This document shows positions 24,505-36,090 of a DNA stretch of 64,000 nucleotides, in pieces. Each line of letters begins with the position of its first letter. Position 1 is the first letter of the stretch. A program made the position numbers and the translations under genes. The stretch lies in contig OZ025216.1 in NCBI GenBank assembly GCA_964019055.1, positions 6,129,840 to 6,193,839 on the forward strand. The letters run 5' to 3'. The notes beneath the pieces are model-generated. The model was not told the DNA's origin and made no database searches. It worked only from the letters and a program-made list of their open reading frames with translations. The stretch is from Anthopleura xanthogrammica. Taxonomy: Eukaryota; Cnidaria; Anthozoa; Actiniaria; Actiniidae.

Positions 24505-26301
24505 AATGGTTATACAATATTTTCTCGTGGCATACCGTGAATATCCCACTCGTCTAAAGGCTCATCTATGTGCTGCTACATGTATTTCTTTGATCTACTT
24601 ACAGGTATGGCGTTACAGGATGATTATGATGATAAGGAGTTACAAATACATGGATCTCCTAGTACCAGTGAAAAGGGTACTGTATTTATCAGAAATAAAT
24701 CACATAAGCTATAGCTCTTTTAAAACTATTGTTAATTAGAAATATTCTTTTTCAAATGAAATCACTGAACAGTATAATAATATTCAAATTGAGTGAATCA
24801 TCTGTTCTGAGTTTTTTTTAAAATTATAATAGACATTATTAGGTATTCCCTTTCAGATCACTTGTCAAATGTTCCCAATAATTACTTTTCTTTGTTGAAT
24901 GGTCGCACATGAAATACGACTCAAACAAGTTATTCTCGTTATTCTCAAGAGAATGACAAGTGGTCTGCAATGGGAAAACATTACATCACAATTGATTATC
25001 AATGGATTATCAATGGATAAAGAAATACTAGGAGATAAAAAACATACGAGCTTATAATAATGACCACACAAATTCACATAGAAATTATGTAAAAAGGTCA
25101 TGTTGTTATATATTCCACACAGCTCCTCATATTTCAAGCACAGACAACTCATCACAAGGTACGTGGGTACAATACATCATGTATTACTCATAGGTATGCT
25201 AGAATGCCATGCATAAAGAAAGAATATCTAGAGTATCTGAGGTGTGCTGTCAATCACATGGAAAATTACTCCAGCATTCAAAACAAAAAGCAGCTCCATA
25301 AAGGTCTTTCTTACTTTTTTTCCTCATGACATGATTCGTTTTCCAATTATTTCGAGTGGGGGGAGGCTTAGAAATTAGGAATATTTTTCACTTTATTTTA
25401 GCACATTTTATGAGCAGTTGGACCTTGAAATACTGTACATCATAACTTAAAAGCTGGATACTTTACTGATGTTTCTGAATTAAAAATATACTATAACTAT
25501 TTGCCCATAAACATACAGGTAGTTATATACAGATTATTAGTGGTTGTAAATACTAATTTGTGCTATACTGTATAAACATTAATAAATCCAACATATACAG
25601 GAAACCTTCATGGTGAGTTAACAAGTAAAGCTGTGGCTAAAAGCTTTTGAAATAAAGAGCTAGAAGAGGAGCTAAATGACCTTGGTGTCAAAGAAAAATG
25701 GGTATTTTCCAAGAATAAAGGAAAGTTCATGGGCAGTGAAGAAGATGCCATGGAGTATATATCAGAAATGAGTTGTAATGTGCTTTACAACCATGAATGC
25801 TCATCAAGCTGTAAGAAAAAAGGTTTGTTTTAATTAATTGGTTCCCAACCACTAATAAAAGTAGTTGTGATGTTTGTCACTGCATTTTCACTAACAAGTT
25901 TTTGAGTTTGCTTATATCATAGATATAATAATTATCAGAAATTTATATGTAGAAATTGACAAACTTTTTTCTGTGTCTTTGGTTATATGATCTCAAACCA
26001 AAAAAAAAACCTTTGGAATTCGAATAGAAACTAATTGATTAAAAAAATCAAGGAGAAGCTCAAAAATACATGACAGTAAATAAGCATGTCAGGGGAGTCA
26101 TTATATAATATGTTTATTTATAATATTGTCCTTGTAATTTGAAACAATGGCTGCTATGTGATAACTAATTTGTAATAATTTTTATAAAAGTAAAACAGTG
26201 ATGCATTCCAAAGTTATATATCGTTTAATAAGCAGTTAAATTTCGTGTATTTTAAAAATGATGACTCCTCTGATATTGCAGTCATCAGCATATGGTATGG
26301 G

Positions 26302-26724
26302 AAAACCTCCCGGGGAGGGGGGGGGGACTCCCTTATAAAAGGGGGCGGGGGTCCTCGTCGTCCCTTTTAGGGTTTGAAATCAGTGTTTTGGTCCCGCTTA
26401 GGGTGATAATGATGAGAATGCCCACCAGCTGAGTTTTTTGGTCCAGCTTAGGGTATGAAATGAACAACAATGCTTCTTTTCAAAGACGTCGTCATAAACT
26501 CATACGAGCAGACGGCGTTTGATGCTAGTATCAAAATACAAATAAAATCGAGAAACCGAACCAAAATGGTACGTTATTGATTGGTCCCTCTTAGGGGTGA
26601 AATTTCATCACTGTCACGCCCATCATCTCAAAATACAGGTCCCTTTTAGGGGTCATTTTCAGAATTTCCGACGAGGACCCCCGCCCCCTTTTATAAGGGA
26701 GTCCCCCCCCCCCCCGGGGAAAAC
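26302..26724. mobile_element. GC-rich MITE
   Basis: Both ends share an inverted block of about 50 bp with a G-run and CTCCCTTATAAAAGGGGGC. The interior carries repeated CCCTTTTAGGG/CCGCTTAGGG words. About 420 bp. Confidence 0.7.
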
Positions 26725-27348
26725 CTTAGTAATTTTAAGATGCTGCATTCAAACTATGTAGTTTATTTTGTCCAGTAAACAGCTCACCTCATGTAGAATA
26801 TATACTGAGAATATTGAAAGGTGTGTCATACTAATTTTGACTTGCTTAAATTATGCTCAGTATGAATCTTGGCTTTTACAAACAGACAGTTGAAAGTGAA
26901 AAAGCCATGATTGCTACAGTCTGAACATCTGAAAAAAAGCATTTCAAAATATTAATGACTCTATAATGATTTCTCAATTATTTACTTAGTATTCAATATT
27001 AAAATACTTTTAAAATGTATTGCCTTTAAGGGTGTGGAATTCTCTATGTTGCGGATGCCAACTGGAAGCTGAAGTATCCACATTGCATGTGGAAAGTTCC
27101 AATAAGGATCAATGGCTTTCAAAGTCCAATTAACTACCCAAGTGTTAATGGCAACTGGAAGCTGAAGTATCCACTTTGATTTTGCAAAGATCACTGTGAA
27201 ATGGCAAAAAAGGGAAAAATACCCACTGGTCTACGTGAATTTCTTGAGTATTTCAAGGTCTCTCCCAAGGATATTGATTCAGGTTAATACTATAAACTAT
27301 ATATTTCTTGTTACAGTTGCTGTGTATGTTCAGGCTTATTTGGGGGCT

Positions 27349-27354
<6 letters not shown>

Positions 27355-27421
<67 letters not shown>

Positions 27422-27427
27422 GTATAT
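27355..27427. repeat. (CT)n(TA)n microsatellite
   Basis: About 50 bp of CT repeats followed by TA repeats. An ORF across it (runs of Ser/Leu) is an artefact. Confidence 0.9.
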
Positions 27428-27454
27428 ATGTGTACATATATATACACATACACA

Positions 27455-27830
27455 TACCGTAAATTATCTATTAAGCCCCATTAAGCCCCATGGGGTGCTT
27501 ATTTATTTCAGGCACGGCACGTTTGAGTGGGGCTTATTGGAGAGGGGGGGGGGGGGGGGAGGGGCTTAATAGAGAGAGTGGGCTTATTGATTTTTAGCCG
27601 AAAAGCACAACACAGGATTAAACGTTAACTGAAGTATTATTATGGACCATCTCGCATACTCTATAGGGATGTTAAAGACATGGTATATGCATTGTTCAAA
27701 TTACATAGTATTTTCAACATTTGATTCACTTGTGTTAGTCTCTCATGATCAAGTATGATTTACCATTATTGTGTTGTGAAGGGGGAGGGGGGGCTTATAG
27801 AGAGGGGGGCTTAATAGAGGATTTACGGTA
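27455..27830. mobile_element. MITE with TACCGTAAAT termini
   Basis: Starts TACCGTAAATTATCTATTAA and ends with the inverse (TTAATAGAGGATTTACGGTA). The interior is GGGGCTTATT/GGGCTTAATAG repeats. TA at both borders suggests a Tc1/mariner or pogo-type TA target. Confidence 0.75.
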
Positions 27831-30154
27831 TATGGAACAGTGCAGATCACAAGAATTGTGGAGATAGCATGATATGAAATAGCAGCATTACAAATAAAGG
27901 GTTTAAAATGAGTAATTATGCTGTCAGCAAATAAGTACTATAAAACTAAAATGTAAGTAACTCTTTTATGTTGTCATCAGGAGAGCTTCCTGAAAGCTTA
28001 GATGTAATAGATAAAAGAATTGAAGAACATTTTAAAGCATTTCCAAGAGGATCAAAAGAAGTTGATGCAACAACCTACCAAGGTAATGTACTGTAATTTA
28101 AGGCATCCTTTTTTATGCTGGAGGCTCGTAATAGTCCGTGACTAATAAACTTGAGGCCAACGGATTTGACTTTTAGTTTTACTACACTCATAGCTTTTAC
28201 TTTGATTTCGGGAGTAGTACAATATTAGGTCAAGTACATGTAAGATATTACCTAGGTCATCCTGATGAGCATTGATAAAAAAAAACTATTAACTTATTAC
28301 TGGCCTCACTTCCATGATGATACACAATAATGAAAGTCAATCATGCTACAATTCTTAAAAAGTCACTGGTGATTTCTGTAATTTGATTGTCTCTAAGCTG
28401 AGTGCAACTTAATCACAAATCACACCATCTTGAGTTATAAATCACACTGCAATACATAGCATTTGGCCAATCTAAATATTAAAGCAGCCAAATAAAAGGG
28501 ATTATATATTAGGTGAAAGACAGGTTTTCCCGCTACAGTTGTACAATTTTTGTAATCACTTTGAGTTCCTTTTGAAAAGTTTCCCTCAATAAAGATTGTT
28601 ATTTATTATTATTATTTTACTTGTTTATTGTCAGACCAAATTGTACAACAAGCAATTTCAATTATCATAGGCAATGGAGCTGTGGTGGCTCAGTTGTTAG
28701 TCTCTCTTTTGTATCCAAGCTTAATTTTATTTTGACAGCAACATTAGAAAACAATCACATTATTTTGTAGGAACTGGGGACTTTATACAATCCAATGGAA
28801 AATTTCTTGAGGAATGTGCTGAAGTTGTCAAATCTACATGCAACAAAGACACCGGTGGACGCAAGACACTGCAGAGTTGGTCACGTGGTATCTTGTTTGT
28901 TGTTAGTGCAGGTGGGAACCTCGAATATTGGCAACCCTTGTATAGGTATATTGTAGATAATGTATATTTATTTAAGTGTAGGTTTATCTACATAAAATAC
29001 TGTATGAACCTGATTGTCTAATAAGTCTTTGAAAAGGCCCGAAAATAATTTCCAATATCTCAACGTTATTGATAGTTGTTCATTTGAGTTGGTATTGCTT
29101 CTTATCAGCTGTGCGTATTATTACCCAGGTGATTATAGAAAATTGTACATGCTGATTATTTCTCTTTAATCATCTATTATAGGTGAATATAGGATTGTGT
29201 GCACTTCATTTTACTTCCCTCTTGCAAAACACGAATCTACATTTTCAAAATAAAACAGTGTTTTCGAATTATCACATGTGTAATGATACTAAAATGATTA
29301 TTCGCGTCAGGCTCAGGGATTATCAGTGTGAATATTAATTCCCACTGAGAATTTACCTTTTTTCCACCGAGATGGAAGAAAGGTAAAAAAGTAAAAAACG
29401 GCAAGGGATGGACCATCTTTTTTATGTAGCAACAGAAGGGGTCATGTTTCTCTTATGGGTCACTAATTGATTGATAGTGATAGAAACAAGTACATGTAAA
29501 TGTGGGCAAATGTAAATGTTGAATTATATCCATGCTGGTAATAACTTCTTTTCTATTTTTTTCCCCTCCAGGTCAGAGTAACCAACTCAGGCTTTTCTTA
29601 TTATAATTCTATGGTTGTACCGCAAATTCAAGCCATTAATGGATGCAGGAATGCCTAGTGATGAGGTAGAAAAACACATGGAAAGTACCATTTTAGTATA
29701 CGACAACATGTGCCATGTTGATGGAATGAAAGTGTGCCGCCATGATCTTCCTTTTCCAAGTCCCTTGGATAAAGTTTGGAAGTGCATTGTCAAAGTTATT
29801 GATAAACTGCATATTCGCAATCACAAAGGCCGGAAATGCCAGACTGAATACAATCCCGAGGGCAAAGTTGTTGATGGATATAACACAATGGCTGCTGAGC
29901 AAACCTTTGTGTGGGCCAGTAGGCTCAAGCGTATAATTTGTGCAATGCCTAGGATACATCAATTTTTTTATCTCCATCGAACAGTAAAAAGAAGAAATTT
30001 GTATACTCAGCGATGTCACTTAAACAACAAAACCCCAGTCCTTCCTAAGCAAGCAATCAATCCATGAACAATTTTTATATTTCATAGGCATGCATGATTG
30101 TACTAAATAATATTTAAATATTATTATTATATCCTCCATTTTATTAATAATATA

Positions 30155-30265
30155 TAGCTCATCCTAGTATATAGAAATAGTATGGGGATATACGTTAGCA
30201 CGTTAGTACGTTCGTACGTACGGCATACATAGCTCACTCTAATAAATACAAATAGTATGGGGATA
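30155..30265 (-). repeat. Right subterminal repeat, inverted copy
   Basis: Contains GTACGTTCGTACGTACGGC and ATAGCTCA...ATAGTATGGGGATA, the reverse complement of the left unit, in one and a half copies. Confidence 0.8.
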
Positions 30266-33200
30266 CGTGTAAGTATTGCTCAGCATATCTACTATACTTC
30301 GTGTAAAGATTGCTTAAGATTACCGCTGCTTCAAACAACAACTGTAGGTACGGCTAGTACGCGTACTAAGAACAAAACGCGAAACAAACCGGCCAAAAAC
30401 ACGCACCATATGAAAAAGTCGTGTTTTTATCTCATTAGGTATTTTCAGGAGTAAAAACGTGGTTGTCTCAGCAAAAAAGTCATCCCGTCAGCAAAAAACG
30501 TCCTTTTGATAGCATTTTTAAGTTTTTTTGGGCTAAAAAGCTTTTTTTTCAGCAGAACAGTGTTTTTGTCACCAAAAATGTGCTTTTCTCGCCCAAAATG
30601 GGTTTTTAGCAGTGAAAACGTCGTGTTTTGAGCAAAAGAAAATTCATAGCAAAATTCAAATTTTCTCACCAATAAACACCTTTTTTGACCAAAAAGCACT
30701 TTTTCTCAGCCAAAAGCCAATTTGTTTTGGCCAAAAAGTCGTGTTTTTATCTCATGAGGTATTTTCAGGAGCAAAAACGTGGTTGTCTCAGTAAAAAAGT
30801 CATCCCGTCAGCCAGAAACGTCGTTTTGAGAGCCAAAAGGGCCATTTTGCAGTTCTTTGGGCCAAAAAGCTTTTTTTTTTTTTTCAGCAAAACAGTTTTT
30901 TTGTCACCCAAAATGTGATTTTAGCAGTAAAAACGTCGTGTTTAGAGCGAAAGAAAATTCTCAGCAAAATTCAAATTTTCTCAGCAAAAACCACCTTTTT
31001 TTTTTTACCAAAAAGCACCTTTTCTCAGCCAAAACCTATTTGTTTTCGTCAAAAAGTCGTGTTTTGATCTCATGAGGTGTTTTCAGGAGCAAAAACGTGG
31101 TTATCTCAGCTAAAAAGTCATCCGTCAGCCAGAAACGTCATTTTGAGAGCCAAATGGCCATTTTTCAGTTTTTTGGGCCAAAAAGTTTTTTTTATCAGGA
31201 AAACAGTTTTTTTGTCACCCAAAATGTGCGTTTCTTGCCCAAAATGTGCTTTTAGCAGTGAAAACGTAGTGTTTTGAGCGAAAGAAAATTCTCAGCAAAA
31301 TTCAATCTTTCTCAGCAAAAAACACCTTTTTTGACCAAAAAGCACCTTTTCTCAGCCAAAACCTATTTGTTTTTGTCAAAAAGTCGTGTTTTTATCTGAT
31401 GAGGTGTTTTCAGGAGCAAAAACGTGCTGGTCTCAGCAAAAAAGTCATCCCGTCAGCGAAAAACGTCGTTTTGAGAGCAAAAATGGCCATATAAATATCT
31501 CAGTGTTTTTGTCACCCAAAATTTGCGTTTCTTGCCAAAAATGTGCTTTTAGCAGTGAAAACGTCGTGTTTTGAGCGAAAGAAAATTCTAACCCAAATTC
31601 AAATTTTCTCATCAAAAAACACCTTTTTTGACCAAAAAGCACCTTTTCTCAGCCAAAACCCATTGACTTTTGCTAAAAAGTCGTGTTTTTATCTCATGAG
31701 GTTTTTTTCAGCAGCAAAGACGTGGTGATCTCAGCAAAGAAGTCATCCCGTCAACGAAAAACGTGGTTTTGAGAGCCAAAATGGCCATTTTTCATGTTTT
31801 TTGGGGAAAAAAGCTTTTTTTTTTTTTTAGCAAAACAGTGTTTTTTTCACCCAAAATGTGCTTTTCTCGCCCAAAATGTGCTTTTAGCAGTGAAAACGTC
31901 GTGTTTTGAGCAAAAGAAAATTCTCAGCAAAATTGAAATTTTCTCAGCAAAAAACACCTTTTTTGAGCAAAAAGCACCGTTTCTCAGCCAAAACCCCTTT
32001 TTGTTTTCGCCAAAAAGTCGTGTTTTCATCTCATGAGGTATTTTCAGGAGCAGAAACGTGGTTGTCTCAGTAAAAAAGTCATCCCGTCAGCGAAAAACGT
32101 CGTTTTGCGAGCCAAAATGACCTTTTTTCAGTTTTTTTAGCTAAAAAGCTTCTTTTTTTCCCCATCAAAACAGTGTTTTTGACACCCAAAATAAACTTTT
32201 AGCAGTGAAAACGTCGTGTTTTGTGCAAAAGCAAATTCTCAGCAAAATTGAAATTTTCTCAGCAAAAAACACCTTTTTTGAGCAAAAAGGAACCTTTTCT
32301 CAGCCAAAACCCAATTTTTTTTCGCCAAAAAGTAGTGTTTTTATCTCATGAGGTATTGTCATAAGCAAAAAGTGGTGGTTTCAGCAAACAGGTCATCCCG
32401 TCAGCGAAAAACGTCGTTTTGCGAGCCAAAATGGCCATTTTTCAGTTTTTTGGGCTAAAAAGCTTTTTTTCTCAGCAAAACAGTGTTTATGACACCGAAA
32501 ATGTGCTTTTCTTGCCCAAAATGTGCTTTTAGCAGTAAAAACGTCGTGTTTTAATTTGAGCGAAAGCAAATTCTCAGCAAAATTCAAATTTTCTCAGCAA
32601 AAAACATCTTTTTTGAGCAAAAAGCACCTTTTCTCAGCCAAAACCCCATATTTTTTCGCCAAAAAGTCGTGTTTTTATCTCATGAGGTATTTTCATGAGC
32701 AAAAAGTGGGGGTTTCAGCAAACAGGGCATTCCGTCAGCGAAAAACGTCGTTTTGCGAGCCAAAATGGCCATTTTTCAGTTTTTTGGGCTAAAAGGCTTT
32801 TGTTTTCAGCAAAACATTATTTTTGACACCCAAAATGTGCTTTTCTCGCCCAAAATTTTCTTTTAGCAGTGTTTTGAGCGAAAGAAAATTCTCAGCAAAA
32901 TTCAAATTTTCTCAGCAACAAACACCTTTTTTGACCAAAAAGCACCTTTTCTTTAATTTAATTTAATTTAATTTAATTAAGAATTCTTGCGCATTTCGTA
33001 AGCCTCAATGCGCTTACATTATAAAATATATCTATTTACAAATGAAGTTTAAAAATATACGATATAATAGAAGTGAAATAAAACGAAATTAAATACTAAA
33101 TACAGAGCTAATAAAGCGAAATTAAATACTAAATATAGAGCTAATAAAACTAATATATTATACTAAAAATAAAATAATAATAAGTCGATATTAAAGCGTC

Positions 33201-33281
33201 GATAATATTCTTGATAAACGAAGTAACAATAAGATCTCATAATATCAACTAACAATTAAAAGCTTCTTTGAATAAATGTGT

Positions 33282-34725
33282 TTAAAGTTTTGATTTAAAC
33301 TTGTAAATTGATTCCGCGTTTCTTATAATTTGTGATAATTTATTCCACAATTTTGGAGCTGCATTTGCAAAAGCTTGGTCTCCATATGTAGAGGTCGCTG
33401 ATCTAGGAACCACCAGGAGACCCTTAGTGGCTGAACGTAACGTACGTTTAGGTAAATAATGTTTTAGTAAACTGGTTAGATACAAAGGCGCATTACAATT
33501 AATGATCATATAAGTAAGCAGTAATACCTTGAAAGTGATACGAGACTGTATAGGTAGCCAATGTAAGTTATATAGTATTGGAGTTATGTGTTCCCTCTTT
33601 TTGGTTCTAGTCACTAATCTAGCTGCGGAATTTTGAATGCGCTGTAGTTTGCATAACTGTTTGGCAGGTATGCCATATAAAACACTATTACAATAGTCTA
33701 GCTTTGAGGATACAAAGGCATGGACTAAGCGCTCAGCAGAAGAACTATCAAGATATTTCCGTATCCTACCAATATTTCTGATGGCTAACGAGGCTGAGCG
33801 GCAAACCTTATTTACGTGACTAGACATAGAAAGATGCTGGTCAAATACTACTCCTAAATTACGATCTCTTTACTAGTAGTTACTATATGTTGGCCAACAG
33901 TTATGCTAGGTATTGAAATTTGTTTTGAAAAACGTGACGTAAAATGAACTATTTCAGTCTTTGATGTATTGCAGCTAAGCTTATTTGTAGCAAAAAATGA
34001 TTGTACCTCACTAATGCTTTGTTCTAAGTTAGTTAGAGTTGAAGCTCTACAGACAGGGTTCATTGTTATGTAAAGTTGCGTGTCGTCCGCATACAACATG
34101 CAGTCTAATCCATGTGATTTAATGATGTTCTCCAGAGGAGCTAAGTATAGTATGAACAACAATGGACCCATCACGGAACCTTGGGCAATACCAGATTTGA
34201 TAGTCTTGGATGCTGATTCAGAAGATCCAATAGCGACTTTCTGAGTACGTCCTGTGATGTACGATTCAAACCATTTAAGTACAATGTCAGAGAAACCAAA
34301 GTTGATGCTGAGTCTATCAATTAGTGATGTATGGTCTACAGTATCAAAGGCGGATGACAAGTCCAATAATACCAGGATGACTTCCAACTTTTTGTCTAAC
34401 GCTCTGATGATATCATTGTGTACTCGAAGAAGAGCGGTCTCAGTACTGTGGAATGTTTGATACGCAGATTGAAATTTAGGATAGAGATCATTTCTTGAGA
34501 GGTAGGCACGAACCTGGGTGGCAGCAATGCGTTCAATAAGTTTACCAATGAATGGAAGATTGGTAATTGGTCTGTAGTTGGTAGATCTTCTTTAGTGAGT
34601 GATGTTTTTTTAATTACAGGGAGTAATCGTCCTTCCTTCAGCTTAGTGGGAAAGATGCCCAGTTGTAACGAGGAGTTAACTAAAGATATTATTACAGGCA
34701 ATACCTCAAAAATGCAGGATTTCAA
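33282..34725 (-). pseudogene. LINE reverse transcriptase, three frames
   Basis: Frames 34725-34396, 34387-33854 and 33827-33282 together carry the RT blocks: L-P-I-F-H-S-L-V and LDLSSAFDTVDH, GIAQGSVMGPLLF, and the catalytic CMLYADDTQL (F/Y-A-D-D). The last frame has the C-terminal block A-F-V-S-S-K-L-D-Y-C-N-S and LHWLPIQSRITFK typical of CR1/L2-like elements. Two frame changes show it is broken. Confidence 0.8.
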
Positions 34726-34857
34726 TAGGCGTGTCGGGAGTGGATCTAACGAGCAAGACTTAGATGGTGATTTTTGTATAACTTTACTTACAGTATCACT
34801 AGAGACTTGATCAAAGTTGCTAAGACTGCAGTTGACAGAGTGACAAGTGTTTAGCGG

Positions 34858-36090
34858 TTATTTGTATGGCACTGAGTAGGATATATTCTGTCTTAGGTTA
34901 TCAATCTTTTCGATGAAGTAATTACTAAATCTTTCAGCTAACTCCAGGGATGAAGTATGCGAAGGTAAGATAGGCGGCGGTTTTACCCTAAACATACCAT
35001 CAATCAGCCGGAATAGCTGACTATTATCAGAAGATTCAATTTTTGATTTGTAGTACTCGGCCTTGTATTGGTCCACTAAAGATGTATAGCGCTTGCACTG
35101 ATCTTTGTAGATTTGCTTGTGAATCTCTAGTCCTGATGAACGATAAGCACGCTCACTACGACGTTTTTCACGCTTTGCATCACGTAACTCAGAAGAGTAC
35201 CAAGGAGCATGTGGACGTAGAGTGAAGGATCTATGTGTCTCAGGTGCATGTTTGTCAAGTACATTTCGAAGTTCCTGATTATAGTGTTCGATGTATTTGT
35301 TGGGATTGTGCTCATTAGTTAGACTAGATAAAGAGTTGACAATGTCAGCTTTGAACGATGCCAAGTCGATGCCTTTAAGGTGACGACGGCGACAGTGAGC
35401 CCTTCCAGCTGGAGGTTTGGCGAAGGCGAGAGAGCAAGTTACTACACTATGGTCAGATGGAAGATCGTCAATGACCGTGATTTTAGATAGTTTAGTGTGA
35501 TCACTTCTGTCTATAAGGAGATCGAGCGTATGACCGCTACGGTGTGTTGGCATCACGACGTGTTGGACTAAACCTGCTGAATCCAGCATGTCTTTAAAAG
35601 AGTTTGCGAAAGTATCATTATCATTATCCATGTGAAAGTTGAAATCTCCACTTAGTAATACATACTCAGGTATAAGTGCTACTGTTTCTAAGAGAGTTGA
35701 AAAGTCTTTGAAGAATGTTTCTGGTGTCGCGCGGTTCTTCTTGGATGGGGGAGGTCTGTAGATGGTGATTAGACGAATAGTTGATGTTCCATAGCTGATT
35801 GATAAGTCCATATATTCCATAGATGTAAATAGGAGGGTTTCGTTTCTGATCACTTTAAATCCCCTGCGCAAGAGAACACCCACTCCACCACCTGTTCTAT
35901 TGATTCTGGGGGCGTGATGGAAATCGTAGTCCTTCAAAGTGTGAAGCGTTTCCGCAATGGTGTTGTTATTGCTAGTTTCTTGGTCAGCACAGAGCCATGT
36001 TTCAGTGATAGTTAAAATATCAATGTGTTTTGATATGATCAAATCACATATGGAACCAGCTTTCTTATTGACAGACTGGGCGTTTCACGT
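34858..36090 (-). pseudogene. LINE endonuclease domain
   Basis: About 394 residues with the expected order: TITETWL, GGGVGVLLR, L-S-G-D-F-N-F-H, H-R-S-G-H-T-L-D-L, and S-D-H-S-V-V near the end, which are the conserved blocks of exonuclease/endonuclease/phosphatase-type LINE nucleases. A TGA replaces the Trp expected in the F-A-T-W-N-A-Q start block near 36085. A pre-RT linker follows. Confidence 0.8.

Larger units (their letters stand above)
22550..30067 (+). pseudogene. Multi-exon CxC/KDZ transposase-like pseudogene
   Basis: Plausible coding exons: 22550 to about 22820; about 22945-23215 interrupted by a MITE and resuming at 23565-23625; 24207-24303; about 24605-24670; 25602-25820; about 27190-27285; 27978-28082; 28771-28910; 29574-30067. 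Exon 2 has C-x2-C-G-K...C-x-D-C spacing (SCLSCGKNLQ, LECCDC) like the zinc cluster of KDZ transposases. The last exon has VYDNMCH, a RIHQFFYLHR word and an AEQTFVWASRLKR motif. Damage seen: TGA in the 25602 exon (near 25648), TAA near 29580, and the MITE. The exon set is convincing; the family name is by pattern. Confidence 0.5.
21690..30300 (+). mobile_element. Large DNA transposon, KDZ-like, decayed (ends approximate)
   Basis: A multi-exon pseudogene (22550-30067) is bracketed by inverted subterminal repeats. On the left, 21727-22010 holds about 3.5 copies of an 80 bp unit containing GCCGTACGTACGAACGTAC. On the right, 30155-30265 holds the same words in reverse orientation. The enclosed gene resembles the cysteine-cluster proteins of KDZ (Kyakuja-Dileera-Zisupton-type) elements. 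The exact termini and target duplication could not be fixed, so the limits are estimates. Confidence 0.5.

Noticed and set aside
27196..27462. 88-codon ORF over the CT repeat
   Set aside because: Runs of Ser-Leu and Tyr-Ile come from the microsatellite.
30445..32792. Many ORFs of 60-90 codons with repeated FAQNVLLAVKTSCF-like words
   Set aside because: They follow the satellite units in all frames; no conserved start or domain.
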